Shown here in pieces: positions 1 to 8,029 of a stretch of DNA of 64,000 bases. Source of the DNA: Streptomyces nigra (lineage in GTDB: Bacteria > Actinomycetota > Actinomycetes > Streptomycetales > Streptomycetaceae). The notes beneath the pieces were generated by a model. It did no database searches and was not told the origin of the DNA. It saw nothing but the letters and a program-made list of their open reading frames with translations. Numbering within the stretch: the stretch's first letter is position 1; each line of letters opens with the position of its first letter. The stretch is taken from NCBI RefSeq assembly GCF_003074055.1, contig NZ_CP029043.1:6812501-6876500 (forward strand). The letters are read 5' to 3'. The position numbers and the translations under genes are program-made.

Positions 1-1018
1 GGGAGCGCTCCTTGCCGTGCGTCCACGCCAGCAGCTCGTCGGCCGTCCAGGTGGTCACCACCCGCTCGGCGGGCACCCCGCACTCCTCGGCCCGCGCACA
101 GCCGTACCGCTGCCAGTCCAGCTGTCCCGGGGCGTGCGCGTCGGTGTCGATCGAGAACAGCGTGCCCGCGGCCACCGCCCGGCGCAGCAGCCGGCGGGGC
201 GGGTCCAGCCGCTCGGGCCGGCTGTTGATCTCCACCGCCGTCCCGGACTCGGCGCAGGCGGCGAACACCGCGTCCGCGTCGAACTCCGACTCGGGGCGTC
301 CCCGCCCGGTGATCAGACGGCCGGTGCAGTGCCCGAGGACGTCCGCGTGCGGATCGCGCACCGCCGCGATCATGCGGCGGGTCATGGAGCGGGCGTCCAT
401 GCGCAGCTTGGAGTGCACCGACACCACGACCACGTCGAGGCGCTCCAGCAGTTCCGGTTCCTGGTCCAGGGAGCCGTCGTCGAGGATGTCGCACTCGATA
501 CCGGTGAGCAGCCGGAACGGCGCCCAGCGGGTGTTCAGCTCCGCCACCACGTCCAGCTGCTCGCGCAGCCGCCCGGCCGACAGCCCGCGGGCGACGGTCA
601 GCCGGGGCGAGTGGTCGGTGAGCGCCGCCCACTCGTGCCCGAGCTCCGCCGCCGTGCGCCCCATCTCCTCGATGGGGCTGCCGCCGTCCGACCAGTCGGA
701 GTGCAGATGGCAGTCGCCGCGCAGCGCCTCCCAAAGCTCCCGGCCCCCCTCGGGCGGTCCCGCGGCGGGCCGGTTCTCCAGGTCGGTGAGATAGGCGGGC
801 ACCTGTCCTGCCAGGGCCTCGCGCACCACGCCGGCCGTCTTGGGGCCGACGCCTTTCAGGGACTCCAGCGTCCCGGCCTCCGCCCGCGCCCGGACCTCCT
901 CCGGGGGCAGCTCACCCAGCACCCGGGCGGCCGTTCGGAACGCCCGGACGCGGTACGTCGGCTCCAGGGACCGCTCCAGCAGAAAGGCGATCCGGTTCAA
1001 CGCCTCCACGGGATCCAT
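1..1018 (-). CDS. PHP domain protein, cut by the left edge
   Basis: This is a PHP-family metal-dependent phosphoesterase of the YcdX/PolX type. The gene starts at ATG 1018, has a GGAGGAGG ribosome site just upstream, and runs off the left edge, so the C-terminus is missing; about 339 codons are visible. The first ~90 residues resemble the helix-hairpin-helix segment of PolX-like proteins (LKGVGPKTAG). After that come the PHP metal motifs HLHSDWSDG, LTDHSP, GIECDI and, near the edge, DTDAH. The polymerase nucleotidyltransferase part of true PolX is absent from what can be seen, so it is probably a stand-alone phosphoesterase linked to DNA or nucleotide metabolism. The substrate is unknown. It is divergent from the small gene at 1161. 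Confidence 0.85.
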   Translation of the reverse strand, partial: MDPVEALNRIAFLLERSLEPTYRVRAFRTAARVLGELPPEEVRARAEAGTLESLKGVGPKTAGVVREALAGQVPAYLTDLENRPAAGPPEGGRELWEALRGDCHLHSDWSDGGSPIEEMGRTAAELGHEWAALTDHSPRLTVARGLSAGRLREQLDVVAELNTRWAPFRLLTGIECDILDDGSLDQEPELLERLDVVVVSVHSKLRMDARSMTRRMIAAVRDPHADVLGHCTGRLITGRGRPESEFDADAVFAACAESGTAVEINSRPERLDPPRRLLRRAVAAGTLFSIDTDAHAPGQLDWQRYGCARAEECGVPAERVVTTWTADELLAWTHGKERS

Positions 1019-1160
1019 CGGCACCTCCTCCTCCAGGGTTCCCCGGCACCGCCGGCGCCGCACGGCGACGACGGCGGAGGGAGGTACCACGGGCGCCCGG
1101 GCTCCGCCTCCCGGGCGTCCGAGGGATTCGCCGACGCGTCCGGCGTCCTACGCTCTATGC

Positions 1161-1397
1161 ATGACCGAAAGCGCGAGCCCGCACATCGCACAGCCGCGGA
1201 TCATGGTGCTCGGGGTTCAGCCGGGCAAGCCCCCGTTCCGCATCATGGAGATCGACGGTGAGATCGTCTGTGAGGCCAGGACCATCACCGACGTCCTCAC
1301 CACCGCCGCCCTCTACGGCATCACGGTCCACGACCTCGACGACCCGGACGTGGTCCGCTGGGTCGGTGGCGACAAGTTCACCTGGCACCACCACTGA
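1161..1397 (+). CDS. Small conserved hypothetical protein
   Basis: This gene encodes a 78-residue protein of unknown function. The start is ATG 1161; an open frame extends further upstream, but the small gene with proper third-position GC begins here. It contains a short beta-rich core (IMVLGVQPGKPPFRIMEIDG) and ends in three histidines after an aromatic patch (KFTWHHH). There is no signal peptide, membrane helix or cysteine motif. It sits between the divergent PHP gene and the convergent glucanase and has no operon partner. Compact proteins like this are common in Streptomyces, but I recognise no domain. Confidence 0.6.
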   Translation: MTESASPHIAQPRIMVLGVQPGKPPFRIMEIDGEIVCEARTITDVLTTAALYGITVHDLDDPDVVRWVGGDKFTWHHH

Positions 1398-1412
1398 GGG
1401 GACCGCTCGCGC

Positions 1413-2645
1413 TCAGCCCACCGTCCACTTCTGGTTGGCTCCGCCGGAGCAGGTCCACAGCTGCAGCCGCGTGCCGTTGGCCGAGCTGTTCCCGGTGGCG
1501 TCCACGCACTTGTCGGCCTGCGGATTGACGATGTCGCGCGCCGCGGAGACGGTCCACTTCTGGTTGGCGCCTCCCGTGCAGTCCCACAGTTGCAGCGGTG
1601 TGCCGTCCGCGGTGCCGTTGCCGGTGGCGTCCAGGCACTTGCCGAGCGCGCGCAGCGTGCCGTCCGAGCCGGACGTCCAGCGCTGGGCGGCGGTGCCGTT
1701 GCAGTCGTAGAGCTGGACCGGGGTGCCGTTGGCGGTGTTCGCGCCCGCCACGTCCATGCACTTGCCGGCGAGCCCGCGCACGGTGTTGCCGCCGGTCGGG
1801 GTGTCGCCCGTGGTCACCGAGACATGGTCCACGACCAGCTGCTGCGGGAAGACGGTGGAGCCGTCCGGGTCGCCGGGCCAGTAGCCGCCGACCGCGAGGT
1901 TGAGGATCAGGAAGTAGGGCCGGTTGAACACCCATTGCTTGCCGTTGAGATCGGCCGGCGTGCGCCGCTGGTAGACGTTGCCGTCCACGGACCAGGTGAT
2001 GGAGTCCGGCGCCCAGTCGACGGCGAAGGTGTGGAAGGCGTCCGCGAAGGCCTGCCCGTTCGGCAGGGTGTATCCGGCGCCGATGCCGCCCGACCCGAAG
2101 TAGCCGGGACCGTGGATCGTGCCGTGCACGGTGGACGGCTCGAAACCGACGTTCTCCATGATGTCGATCTCACCCGAGTCCGGCCAGTTGACCGGCGTGC
2201 CGAGCATCCAGAACGCGGGCCACATGCCCTGCCCCCGCGGCACCTTCATCCGGGCCTCGACGTGCCCGTACTGCGCGGTGAACTTGCCGGAGGTGTTCAG
2301 CCGGGCCGAGGTGTACTGGCAGGTGCCGTACCAGCACTGGTAGTTGGCGGGGTTCTCGCGCCGTGCCGTGATCACGAGATGGCCCTGGCCGTCCAGCGCC
2401 GCGTTCTTGTTGCCGGAGGTGTAGTACTGCCGTTCGTGGTTGTTGACGTTGTCGCCGGTCTCGATCTGCCACTTCGACCCGTCGACGGCGGCGCCCGCGG
2501 GACCGTCGAAGGTGTCGGAGAAGACGACCGCGGCGGCCGCGGCACGGGGTGGTTCCGCCTGGGCGGGCGCGATCGCGGCGGCCGCGACCAGGACCGCCGA
2601 GAGGGCGGCGAGCAGGGCAGAGCGGATCAGCCGTGGGGAGGCCAT
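1413..2645 (-). CDS. Secreted GH16 endo-beta-1,3-glucanase with ricin-type lectin domain
   Basis: This 410-residue secreted enzyme probably cleaves beta-1,3(-1,4)-glucans such as laminarin or fungal wall glucan. Residues 1-30 form a Sec signal peptide ending APAQA. Residues ~40-275 are a family 16 glycoside hydrolase with the signature GEIDIMENVG; by family knowledge Glu159 is the nucleophile and Glu164 the acid/base. Residues ~285-410 are a ricin-type beta-trefoil (CBM13) with three QxW-type repeats (QRW, QKW, QKW), used for carbohydrate binding. The gene is monocistronic. A sigma70-like promoter lies at 2720-2748, and a DasR-like palindrome sits just upstream of it. Length and domain order are usual for Streptomyces glucanases. 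Confidence 0.93.
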   Translation of the reverse strand: MASPRLIRSALLAALSAVLVAAAAIAPAQAEPPRAAAAAVVFSDTFDGPAGAAVDGSKWQIETGDNVNNHERQYYTSGNKNAALDGQGHLVITARRENPANYQCWYGTCQYTSARLNTSGKFTAQYGHVEARMKVPRGQGMWPAFWMLGTPVNWPDSGEIDIMENVGFEPSTVHGTIHGPGYFGSGGIGAGYTLPNGQAFADAFHTFAVDWAPDSITWSVDGNVYQRRTPADLNGKQWVFNRPYFLILNLAVGGYWPGDPDGSTVFPQQLVVDHVSVTTGDTPTGGNTVRGLAGKCMDVAGANTANGTPVQLYDCNGTAAQRWTSGSDGTLRALGKCLDATGNGTADGTPLQLWDCTGGANQKWTVSAARDIVNPQADKCVDATGNSSANGTRLQLWTCSGGANQKWTVG

Positions 2646-2719
2646 CGTGCTCCCTTCCGTGCGACGCCCCGCTGGACGGGTGCGTCGACCGTGGTGGGGG
2701 GTGAAGGTGTCGCCACTTG

Positions 2720-2748
2720 ATTTAAGGAGTGAGTTAAGGGGGCGTCAA
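2720..2748 (-). promoter_or_regulatory. Predicted promoter of the GH16 gene
   Basis: Read on the minus strand, TTGACG (2743-2748) and TTAAAT (2720-2725) are separated by exactly 17 bases. This is close to the vegetative -35/-10 consensus and lies in a locally AT-rich patch about 75 bases before the glucanase start. Confidence 0.55.
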
Positions 2749-2751
2749 TAC

Positions 2752-2767
2752 TTTGGTACGGACCAGT
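2752..2767 (-). promoter_or_regulatory. Candidate DasR-like operator (dre) upstream of GH16
   Basis: The minus strand reads ACTGGTCCGTACCAAA. The known Streptomyces DasR site is close to ACTGGTCTAGACCAGT, and 11 of 16 positions match, including both TGGT/ACCA half-sites. It lies directly upstream of the predicted -35, where a repressor or activator could act. DasR controls chitin and GlcNAc genes, so glucanase control would be plausible but is unproven. Confidence 0.3.
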
Positions 2768-2820
2768 GGACATGAGTGCGCCCCGCGCCCGGCGGGACCG
2801 GGGGCGGGGCGGTGGGGGGT

Positions 2821-2831
2821 GGGGGGGGGGG
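2821..2831 (+). repeat. Homopolymer of eleven G within a G-rich block
   Basis: Eleven consecutive G residues end a G-rich block that begins near 2800, just beyond the stop of the VanZ gene. The block has several runs of four or more G, so it could form a G-quadruplex on the plus strand. It is also a likely spot for assembly error or length variation. Confidence 0.7.
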
Positions 2832-2835
2832 CGGC

Positions 2836-3411
2836 TCAGGCGCGGGCCCGCCGGGCGTGCACCGCACGGCTCATGCGCCGGCCCAGCAGCAGGTAACCGA
2901 TCAGCGCGCCCGAGGTGTTGAGGATGACGTCGTCCACGTCGAAGGCGCGGCCCGTCACCAGCGCGCCCTGCGCGAACTCCACCAGCAGCATGACCGTCGC
3001 CGTCAGCAGCAGCACCCGCAGCACCCCCCGGGTCCGCGGGGCGACGATGGGCACCAGCACGCCGAACGGCACGCCCAGCAGCAGATTGCCGCCGATCTGC
3101 CGTACGGCGTCCCGCAGTTCGGGCTGGTCGAGATAGGCGCGCAGCGACCGCCCGGGGTGCAGATTGGTGTGCGTCAGGCTCTCCGACGCGGGGGAGGGCT
3201 GCAGGGTGAGCTTCGCCAGCACCACGGCGAACGCCACCATGAACGCGAAGGCGAGCGCCATCGCGAGACAGCGGGCGAGCAGCCGCAGCGGACCGCGCCC
3301 GCCATCGCGGCGCTCCTCGCCGGAGGACTCGCGTCCCGAGCCGGCGGCGCCCGGCGTCCTGGGGGTGCCGATGCGCGACGCGACACGCGAACGCAGGGTC
3401 CCACCGGCCAT
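2836..3411 (-). CDS. VanZ family membrane protein
   Basis: This is a 191-residue integral membrane protein of the VanZ family. I chose ATG 3411 because GGAGG lies five bases before it; ATG 3414 and GTG 3423 are alternatives. The arginine-rich N-terminus is followed by a first membrane helix (near CLAMALAFAFMVAFAVV) and then three more hydrophobic segments, with the typical VanZ ending around FDVDDVILNTSGALIGYLLL. VanZ was named from glycopeptide resistance operons, where it confers low-level teicoplanin tolerance, but most family members have no known substrate. No van genes are nearby. Confidence 0.8.
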   Translation of the reverse strand: MAGGTLRSRVASRIGTPRTPGAAGSGRESSGEERRDGGRGPLRLLARCLAMALAFAFMVAFAVVLAKLTLQPSPASESLTHTNLHPGRSLRAYLDQPELRDAVRQIGGNLLLGVPFGVLVPIVAPRTRGVLRVLLLTATVMLLVEFAQGALVTGRAFDVDDVILNTSGALIGYLLLGRRMSRAVHARRARA

Positions 3412-3526
3412 CATGTCCTCCACTCGTCAAGGTCTGTACGTGGTCCCCCGCTTACCCCCGGACCGCCCCGGGATGCGGTCGCTTTCGGCCGCCGGTGCCG
3501 GGATTCCGGGGGCCCGGATCCGCTCC

Positions 3527-4189
3527 TCACCGCCCGTACGTCACCTTCACCTCCTCGAAGCCCAGGGAGCGCAGCAGCCCCCTCAGCATGTCGGTGGTGT
3601 TCTTCTCGGCCCGCGCCGTCAGTCCGCTCTTCTTCGCGGCGTCCCCGATGTGCCGCACCGCCAGCTTCTGCACGGCCTGTTCGCCGTTCGGGTTGTCGGA
3701 GAAGAGGTCGCCGAGGCGGTCGAGCAGGCCCCGCTGCTTGGAGACGGCGTAGGAGCGGTCGGGGTCGAGGGCCGGCCGGCCGAGCACGGCGTGCGGCAGA
3801 CGCAGTGTGGCGGACGTACGGTCCTCGTCGACCGTGACGTCGTCCTCGCCGACCTTGCCGAGGTCGACATAGGCGTCCACGGTGCCCGCGCCGACGTACA
3901 GGGTGCGGGTGCCGCGCACGGCGTCGGGCAGGAACTTGGCGTCCTTCTCCAGGTCGACGACGATCTGGAAGTTGCCGGAGGCGGCGTCGTAGCGGCTCAT
4001 GTCCTGGATGGACTGGAGCAGCGCGGGACCGGACCGGTCCCGGGTCTCGGCGCCGAACAGGTCCTTCAGCCCCGGGAGCACGCTCAGCCGGATCCCGGCG
4101 AAGAACACGGCCAGCACCAGGACCACGGCACCGGTCGCCTTGGCCCAGCGGGGGGTGCGCCGGTTGATGCGCTTGATGGGAGTCGTCAT
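3527..4189 (-). CDS. DUF4230 domain membrane-anchored protein
   Basis: This 220-residue protein has a basic N-terminus, one membrane helix at about residues 19-37 (AVVLVLAVFFAGIRL) and a long extracytoplasmic DUF4230 domain to the end. I chose ATG 4189 because GGAGGG precedes it at good spacing and codon bias begins there; the open frame extends upstream to 4351 but without coding character. The DUF4230 family has no established function. It is divergent from the PRPP synthetase gene and the two share the 4190-4365 promoter region. Confidence 0.8.
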   Translation of the reverse strand: MTTPIKRINRRTPRWAKATGAVVLVLAVFFAGIRLSVLPGLKDLFGAETRDRSGPALLQSIQDMSRYDAASGNFQIVVDLEKDAKFLPDAVRGTRTLYVGAGTVDAYVDLGKVGEDDVTVDEDRTSATLRLPHAVLGRPALDPDRSYAVSKQRGLLDRLGDLFSDNPNGEQAVQKLAVRHIGDAAKKSGLTARAEKNTTDMLRGLLRSLGFEEVKVTYGR

Positions 4190-4365
4190 GTCGACGTCCC
4201 TCCTTCCTGCACAGCGGATACCCCCGAATCCGTTGCTGGACCGGCCTGTTGGGCGCGGACCGGGGCACGCCGGGGCACGGCCGGCGCCCGGACACCGAAT
4301 CAACGTTTCTGCAATCTCAGTAGCATGTGGCCCGCCACCCGTAATGATCATGCGAGGAGCAGATC

Positions 4366-5316
4366 GTGCGAGAGATCGCCGTGTTCAGCGGCAGTGCCCA
4401 TCCGGAACTGGCGGCGGAGGTCTGCGCCCAGCTGGGGGTGCCCCTCAGCCCCACCCGGGTCAGCCGGTTCGCCAACGACTGCCTGGAGGTGCAGCTCCAG
4501 GCCAACTGCCGGGAACGGGACGTCTTCCTGATCCAGCCCCTGGTCCGGCCCGTCCAGGAGAACCTGGTCGAGCTGCTGCTCATGTGCGACGCGGCGCGGG
4601 GTGCGTCCGCGGGCCGGATCACCGTCGTCATGCCGCACTACTCCTACGCGCGCTCCGACAAGAAGGACGCGCCCCGGATCTCCCTCGGCGGGCGGCTCGT
4701 CGCCGATCTGATGGTGGCGGCCGGCGCGAGCCGCGTCCTCGCCATGACCCTGCACGCGCCCCAGGTGCACGGCTTCTTCTCGGTGCCCGTCGACCACCTG
4801 CACGCCCTGCGGGAACTCGCCGCGCACTTCCGGCAGTACGACCTGAGCCGGACCACCGTCGTCTCGCCGGACCTCGGGAACGCCAAGGAGGCCGCCGCGT
4901 TCGCCCGGATGATCGGTGCCGGGGTGGCCGCCGGCGCCAAGCAGCGGTTCGCGGACGACCGGGTCAGCATCTCCTCGGTGATCGGCGAGGTGAGCGGGCG
5001 GGACGTCATCGTCCTGGACGACGAGATCGCCAAGGGCAGCACGGTCCTCGAGCTGCTCGACAGGCTGAGGGAGTTGAACCCGCGCTCGATCCGGGTGGCG
5101 TGTACGCACGGGCTGTTCGCGGCCGGCGCGCTCAAGCGCATCGGTGAGCAGCCGGACGTCCTGGAGATCGTCTGCACCAACACCGTGCCGGTCCCCGAGG
5201 AGGAGCGCACGGACAAGCTGCGCGTCCTCTCGATCGCCCCGGCGCTCGCGGAGGCCGTACGCCGGATCCACAACGGCGAGTCCGTCAGCGCCCTGTTCGA
5301 CGCGCCGGAGGACTGA
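4366..5316 (+). CDS. Accessory ribose-phosphate pyrophosphokinase (PRPP synthetase)
   Basis: This 316-residue enzyme makes PRPP from ribose 5-phosphate and ATP, feeding nucleotide, histidine and tryptophan synthesis. It starts at GTG 4366 behind GAGGAG. The N-terminal half keeps family motifs (FSGSAHPELA, YARSDKKD, MTLHAPQVHGFF), and the C-terminal half has the PRPP-binding loop VLDDEIAKGST. That loop departs from the usual VVDDMIDTAGT form, and the protein is slightly short, so this looks like a secondary prs copy rather than the housekeeping one. It is monocistronic and followed by a convergent STAS gene. Confidence 0.85.
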   Translation: MREIAVFSGSAHPELAAEVCAQLGVPLSPTRVSRFANDCLEVQLQANCRERDVFLIQPLVRPVQENLVELLLMCDAARGASAGRITVVMPHYSYARSDKKDAPRISLGGRLVADLMVAAGASRVLAMTLHAPQVHGFFSVPVDHLHALRELAAHFRQYDLSRTTVVSPDLGNAKEAAAFARMIGAGVAAGAKQRFADDRVSISSVIGEVSGRDVIVLDDEIAKGSTVLELLDRLRELNPRSIRVACTHGLFAAGALKRIGEQPDVLEIVCTNTVPVPEEERTDKLRVLSIAPALAEAVRRIHNGESVSALFDAPED

Positions 5317-5325
5317 CGGAGGCGG

Positions 5326-5712
5326 TCAGCCGGTGCCGGACGTGGTCCCCGCGGTGTCGAGGGCGGCGTCCGGCGTCGGATGCGGAGGCAGCAGTTTGGA
5401 CAGGCCGGTGATCCGCAGAACGCGCAGGATCAGCGGCTGGGTGCACACCAGGTGCAGCCGGCCGCCGTGGTCGAGCACCCGGCTGCGGGCCCGGTAGAGC
5501 AGGCGCAGCCCGGAGCAGTCGAAGAAGTCCACGTTCCGCAGGTCGATCACGAGGCGTACGTCCGGGTCCGACGTCACCCGGTCCAGATAGGGGCCGATCT
5601 CCTCGGCCGCGGCGATGTCGATCTCGCCGAGCAGCTCCAGGACCAGATGGTCCCGGTGGCGGTGGGCGCGCAGATACCGGCTGAACGGCGCAGGTTCCTG
5701 CCGCACGACCAC
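5326..5712 (-). CDS. STAS domain protein (anti-sigma factor antagonist-like)
   Basis: This 128-residue STAS protein resembles SpoIIAA/BldG. Such proteins bind an anti-sigma kinase in the unphosphorylated state and so free a sigma factor. The core is LVLELLGEIDIAAAEEIGPYL followed by the phosphorylation-site segment DFFDCSGLRLL, where Ser in DCSG is the expected target. An ATG at 5811 is in frame, but codons 5713-5811 have near-random third bases, so I chose GTG 5712 (or 5706) next to the GGAGG at 5717-5721. The AT-richer stretch upstream is then the promoter/leader. Several SpoIIE-type phosphatases in this window are possible functional partners. Confidence 0.8.
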   Translation of the reverse strand: MVVRQEPAPFSRYLRAHRHRDHLVLELLGEIDIAAAEEIGPYLDRVTSDPDVRLVIDLRNVDFFDCSGLRLLYRARSRVLDHGGRLHLVCTQPLILRVLRITGLSKLLPPHPTPDAALDTAGTTSGTG

Positions 5713-5945
5713 ATCGCCTCCAACCCGATCCCCTGCTGCGGGTGCCCAAGTCCGGCCTCCGCACTGCAAGTTACCCTCGATCGAGCGAATCTGAGCATGT
5801 TCGATTGACATATGTCTTTGATTTGCGACACAAGTTGCGCCGGATGACCGACCCGTCACCGGGCGCCCGTACACGGCGCACCGCCCGGCCGGCACCCGTC
5901 GGTTCACGGGCGCCGGCCGGGCGGTCGGTGCTGGGGCCGGGTGGG

Positions 5946-6896
5946 TCAGTCGACGGTCAGGACCAGCTTGCCCGTCGTCCGGCCCTTCTCCCCGAGCGCG
6001 TGCGCCTCGGCGGCGGCGGAGAGCGGGAACGTCCGCTCGATCGTGGCGCGCAGCCGGCCCTGCTCGATCAGCTCCACGAGGGAGCGCAGGTCGGCGCGGT
6101 CCGCGTCGACGAGCATCCGGACGGCCCGCACCCCGAGCCGCTCGGCCTCCTGAGGGAACTCGTCCGACCCGACCGGGATGATCGAGACGACGACGCCGCC
6201 CGGCCGCAGCACGCGCAGCGAACGCACGGCGGTCTCGCCGCCGAGGGTGTCCAGGACGACGTCGACGTCCTTCACGGCCTCGGCGAAGTCGGTCTCCCGG
6301 TAGTCGATCACCTCGTCGGCGCCGATCTCCCGCAGAAAGCCGTGCTTGCCGGCGCTCGCCGTGCCGATCACGTACGCGCCCCGGGCCTTGGCGATCTGCA
6401 CGGCCGCATGCCCGACCCCGCCGGCCGCCGCGTGGATCAGCACGCGCTGACCGGGGCGCAGCTCCGCGTGCTCGACCAGCGCCTGCCAGGCGGTGAGGGA
6501 GACCAGCGGCAGCGCGCCCGCCTGCGTGTGGTCGATCACGGACGGCTTGTGCGTCAGCGCCCGGACCGGCGCGATCACATACTCGGCGTGCGAGCCGTGC
6601 CCGTACGGATAGGGCAGCATGCCGAAGACCTCGTCGCCGGGCCGGAACGCGGCGACGCCGATGCCGGTCGCCTCCACCACGCCGGAGACGTCCCAGCCCA
6701 GGACGAAGGGCGGGTCGCCGAGGAAGCCGCCGGTCGCCCGGTGCTTCCAGTCGGTCGGGTTGACGCCGGCGGCGCGCACCCGGACCAGGACCTGGTTGGG
6801 GCCCGGCGCGGGCCGCTCGAGGCGTACCTCCTGGAGGACCTCGGGGCCGCCGAGGACGTTCTGGCTGATGGCTCGCATCGTGTGCTCTGTGCTCAT
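5946..6896 (-). CDS. NADP-dependent quinone reductase-like oxidoreductase (MDR family)
   Basis: This 316-residue medium-chain dehydrogenase/reductase is of the zinc-free quinone oxidoreductase type. The GroES-like N-terminal domain (residues ~8-125, with VRVRAAGVNPTDWKHR) is followed by the Rossmann domain with AAAGGVGHAAVQIAKARG. Zinc-binding cysteines are missing, as expected for this branch. It reduces quinones or alpha,beta-unsaturated carbonyls with NADPH by family analogy; the true substrate is unknown. ATG 6896 has a TGAGGA ribosome site. It is divergent from the GlxA-type regulator at 6968, which probably controls it through the inverted repeat in the shared 71-base gap. Confidence 0.88.
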   Translation of the reverse strand: MSTEHTMRAISQNVLGGPEVLQEVRLERPAPGPNQVLVRVRAAGVNPTDWKHRATGGFLGDPPFVLGWDVSGVVEATGIGVAAFRPGDEVFGMLPYPYGHGSHAEYVIAPVRALTHKPSVIDHTQAGALPLVSLTAWQALVEHAELRPGQRVLIHAAAGGVGHAAVQIAKARGAYVIGTASAGKHGFLREIGADEVIDYRETDFAEAVKDVDVVLDTLGGETAVRSLRVLRPGGVVVSIIPVGSDEFPQEAERLGVRAVRMLVDADRADLRSLVELIEQGRLRATIERTFPLSAAAEAHALGEKGRTTGKLVLTVD

Positions 6897-6932
6897 GGTT
6901 CCTCAGCCTGCCCGGACCGGGCGCTCCGGAAA

Positions 6933-6969
6933 ATGGCACGATTGCCAACCTTCGATATGATCGTGCCAT
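6933..6969. promoter_or_regulatory. Long inverted repeat operator between divergent genes
   Basis: ATGGCACGAT (6933-6942) and ATCGTGCCAT (6960-6969) are perfect 10-base inverted copies separated by 17 bases. The right arm covers the ATG start of the GlxA-type regulator (6968) and the left arm lies in front of the reductase. Bound regulator would block both genes. AraC/GlxA regulators usually bind paired sites, so this is a good autoregulation candidate. Confidence 0.6.
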
Positions 6970-7939
6970 GAGCGTGCGACGGGCCCCCTCAGGGGTCGAG
7001 CGGGTGGTGGTGCTGGCGCTGGACGGCGTGTACCCCTTCGAGCTGGGCATCCCCAGCCGGATCTTCGGCGCCGCCGACGGCCGCTACGAGGTGCTGACCT
7101 GCAGCGTCGACGGCCACCCTGTGCGCAGCAACGCCGACTTCACCATCGGCGTGGAGCACGGCCCGGAGATCCTCGCCACGGCCGACACCGTGGTCGTCGC
7201 CTCCATGGCCACGCAGTACATCCCCACCGAGCTGTCCGCCGAGCTCGCCGGCGCGCTCGCCCTGATTCGCCCGGACGCGCGCATCGTCTCGATCTGCACG
7301 GCCGCCTTCGTCCTGGCGGCCGCCGGTCTCCTCGACGGACGCAGGGCCACCACCCACTGGCAGGTCACCGAGCCGTTCCGCCGGATGTACCCGCGGGTCG
7401 AGGTCGACCCGGACGTGCTGTTCGTCGACGACGGCCGCGTCCTCACCTCGGCCGGCGCCGCGTCCGGCGTCGACGTCTGCCTGCACATCGTGCGCACCGA
7501 CCACGGCAGCGAACTGGCCAACGCGGTCGCCCGGCGCTGTGTCGTACCGCCCTTCCGCGACGGCGGCCAGGCCCAGTACATCGAGCAGCCGGTCCCCGAG
7601 AGCGGGGCCGCGAGCACCGCCGCGACCCGCGCCTGGGCCCTGGAGCGCCTGGACGAGCCGCTCACCCTGACCGACCTCGCCCGGCACGCCCGGATGAGCC
7701 GGCGCACCTTCGCCCGCCGCTTCGGCGACGAGGTGGGCCTCAGCCCCGGCCGCTGGCTGATCCAGCAGCGCGTGGCACGCGCCCGCCACCTTCTGGAGTC
7801 CACCGACCTCGCGGTCGACCAGATCGCCGCGCAGGTCGGCTTCGCCACCGGCGCCTCGCTGCGCCAGCATCTGCACGCCGCCATCGGGGTCTCCCCGCAG
7901 GCATACCGGCGCACCTTCCAGACGGCCACCCTCCGCTGA
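6968..7939 (+). CDS. GlxA-type transcriptional regulator (DJ-1/PfpI domain plus AraC HTH)
   Basis: This 323-residue regulator has an N-terminal DJ-1/PfpI-like amidotransferase fold (residues ~10-185), keeping the nucleophile-elbow cysteine at Cys110 (SICTAAF). A C-terminal AraC double helix-turn-helix spans residues ~225-320 (ARHARMSRRTFARRF and ...IAAQVGFATGASLRQHL). The N-terminal domain probably senses a small metabolite. The start codon lies inside the right arm of a perfect inverted repeat, which suggests self-repression. The divergent quinone reductase is the likely target. It has the usual length for the family. Confidence 0.9.
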   Translation: MSVRRAPSGVERVVVLALDGVYPFELGIPSRIFGAADGRYEVLTCSVDGHPVRSNADFTIGVEHGPEILATADTVVVASMATQYIPTELSAELAGALALIRPDARIVSICTAAFVLAAAGLLDGRRATTHWQVTEPFRRMYPRVEVDPDVLFVDDGRVLTSAGAASGVDVCLHIVRTDHGSELANAVARRCVVPPFRDGGQAQYIEQPVPESGAASTAATRAWALERLDEPLTLTDLARHARMSRRTFARRFGDEVGLSPGRWLIQQRVARARHLLESTDLAVDQIAAQVGFATGASLRQHLHAAIGVSPQAYRRTFQTATLR

Positions 7940-8029
7940 CATGCCGGCACGGACTGAAACCGCCCCGGCGGGTCAGACGTAGGACAGAGGGCGGCGGGCA
8001 GACCGCGCCCCGGATCCTTCGGAGGAGCC

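Noticed and set aside
5713..5811. In-frame upstream start for the STAS gene
   Set aside because: Third codon positions in this stretch are close to random and there is no ribosome site, so it is leader or promoter sequence.
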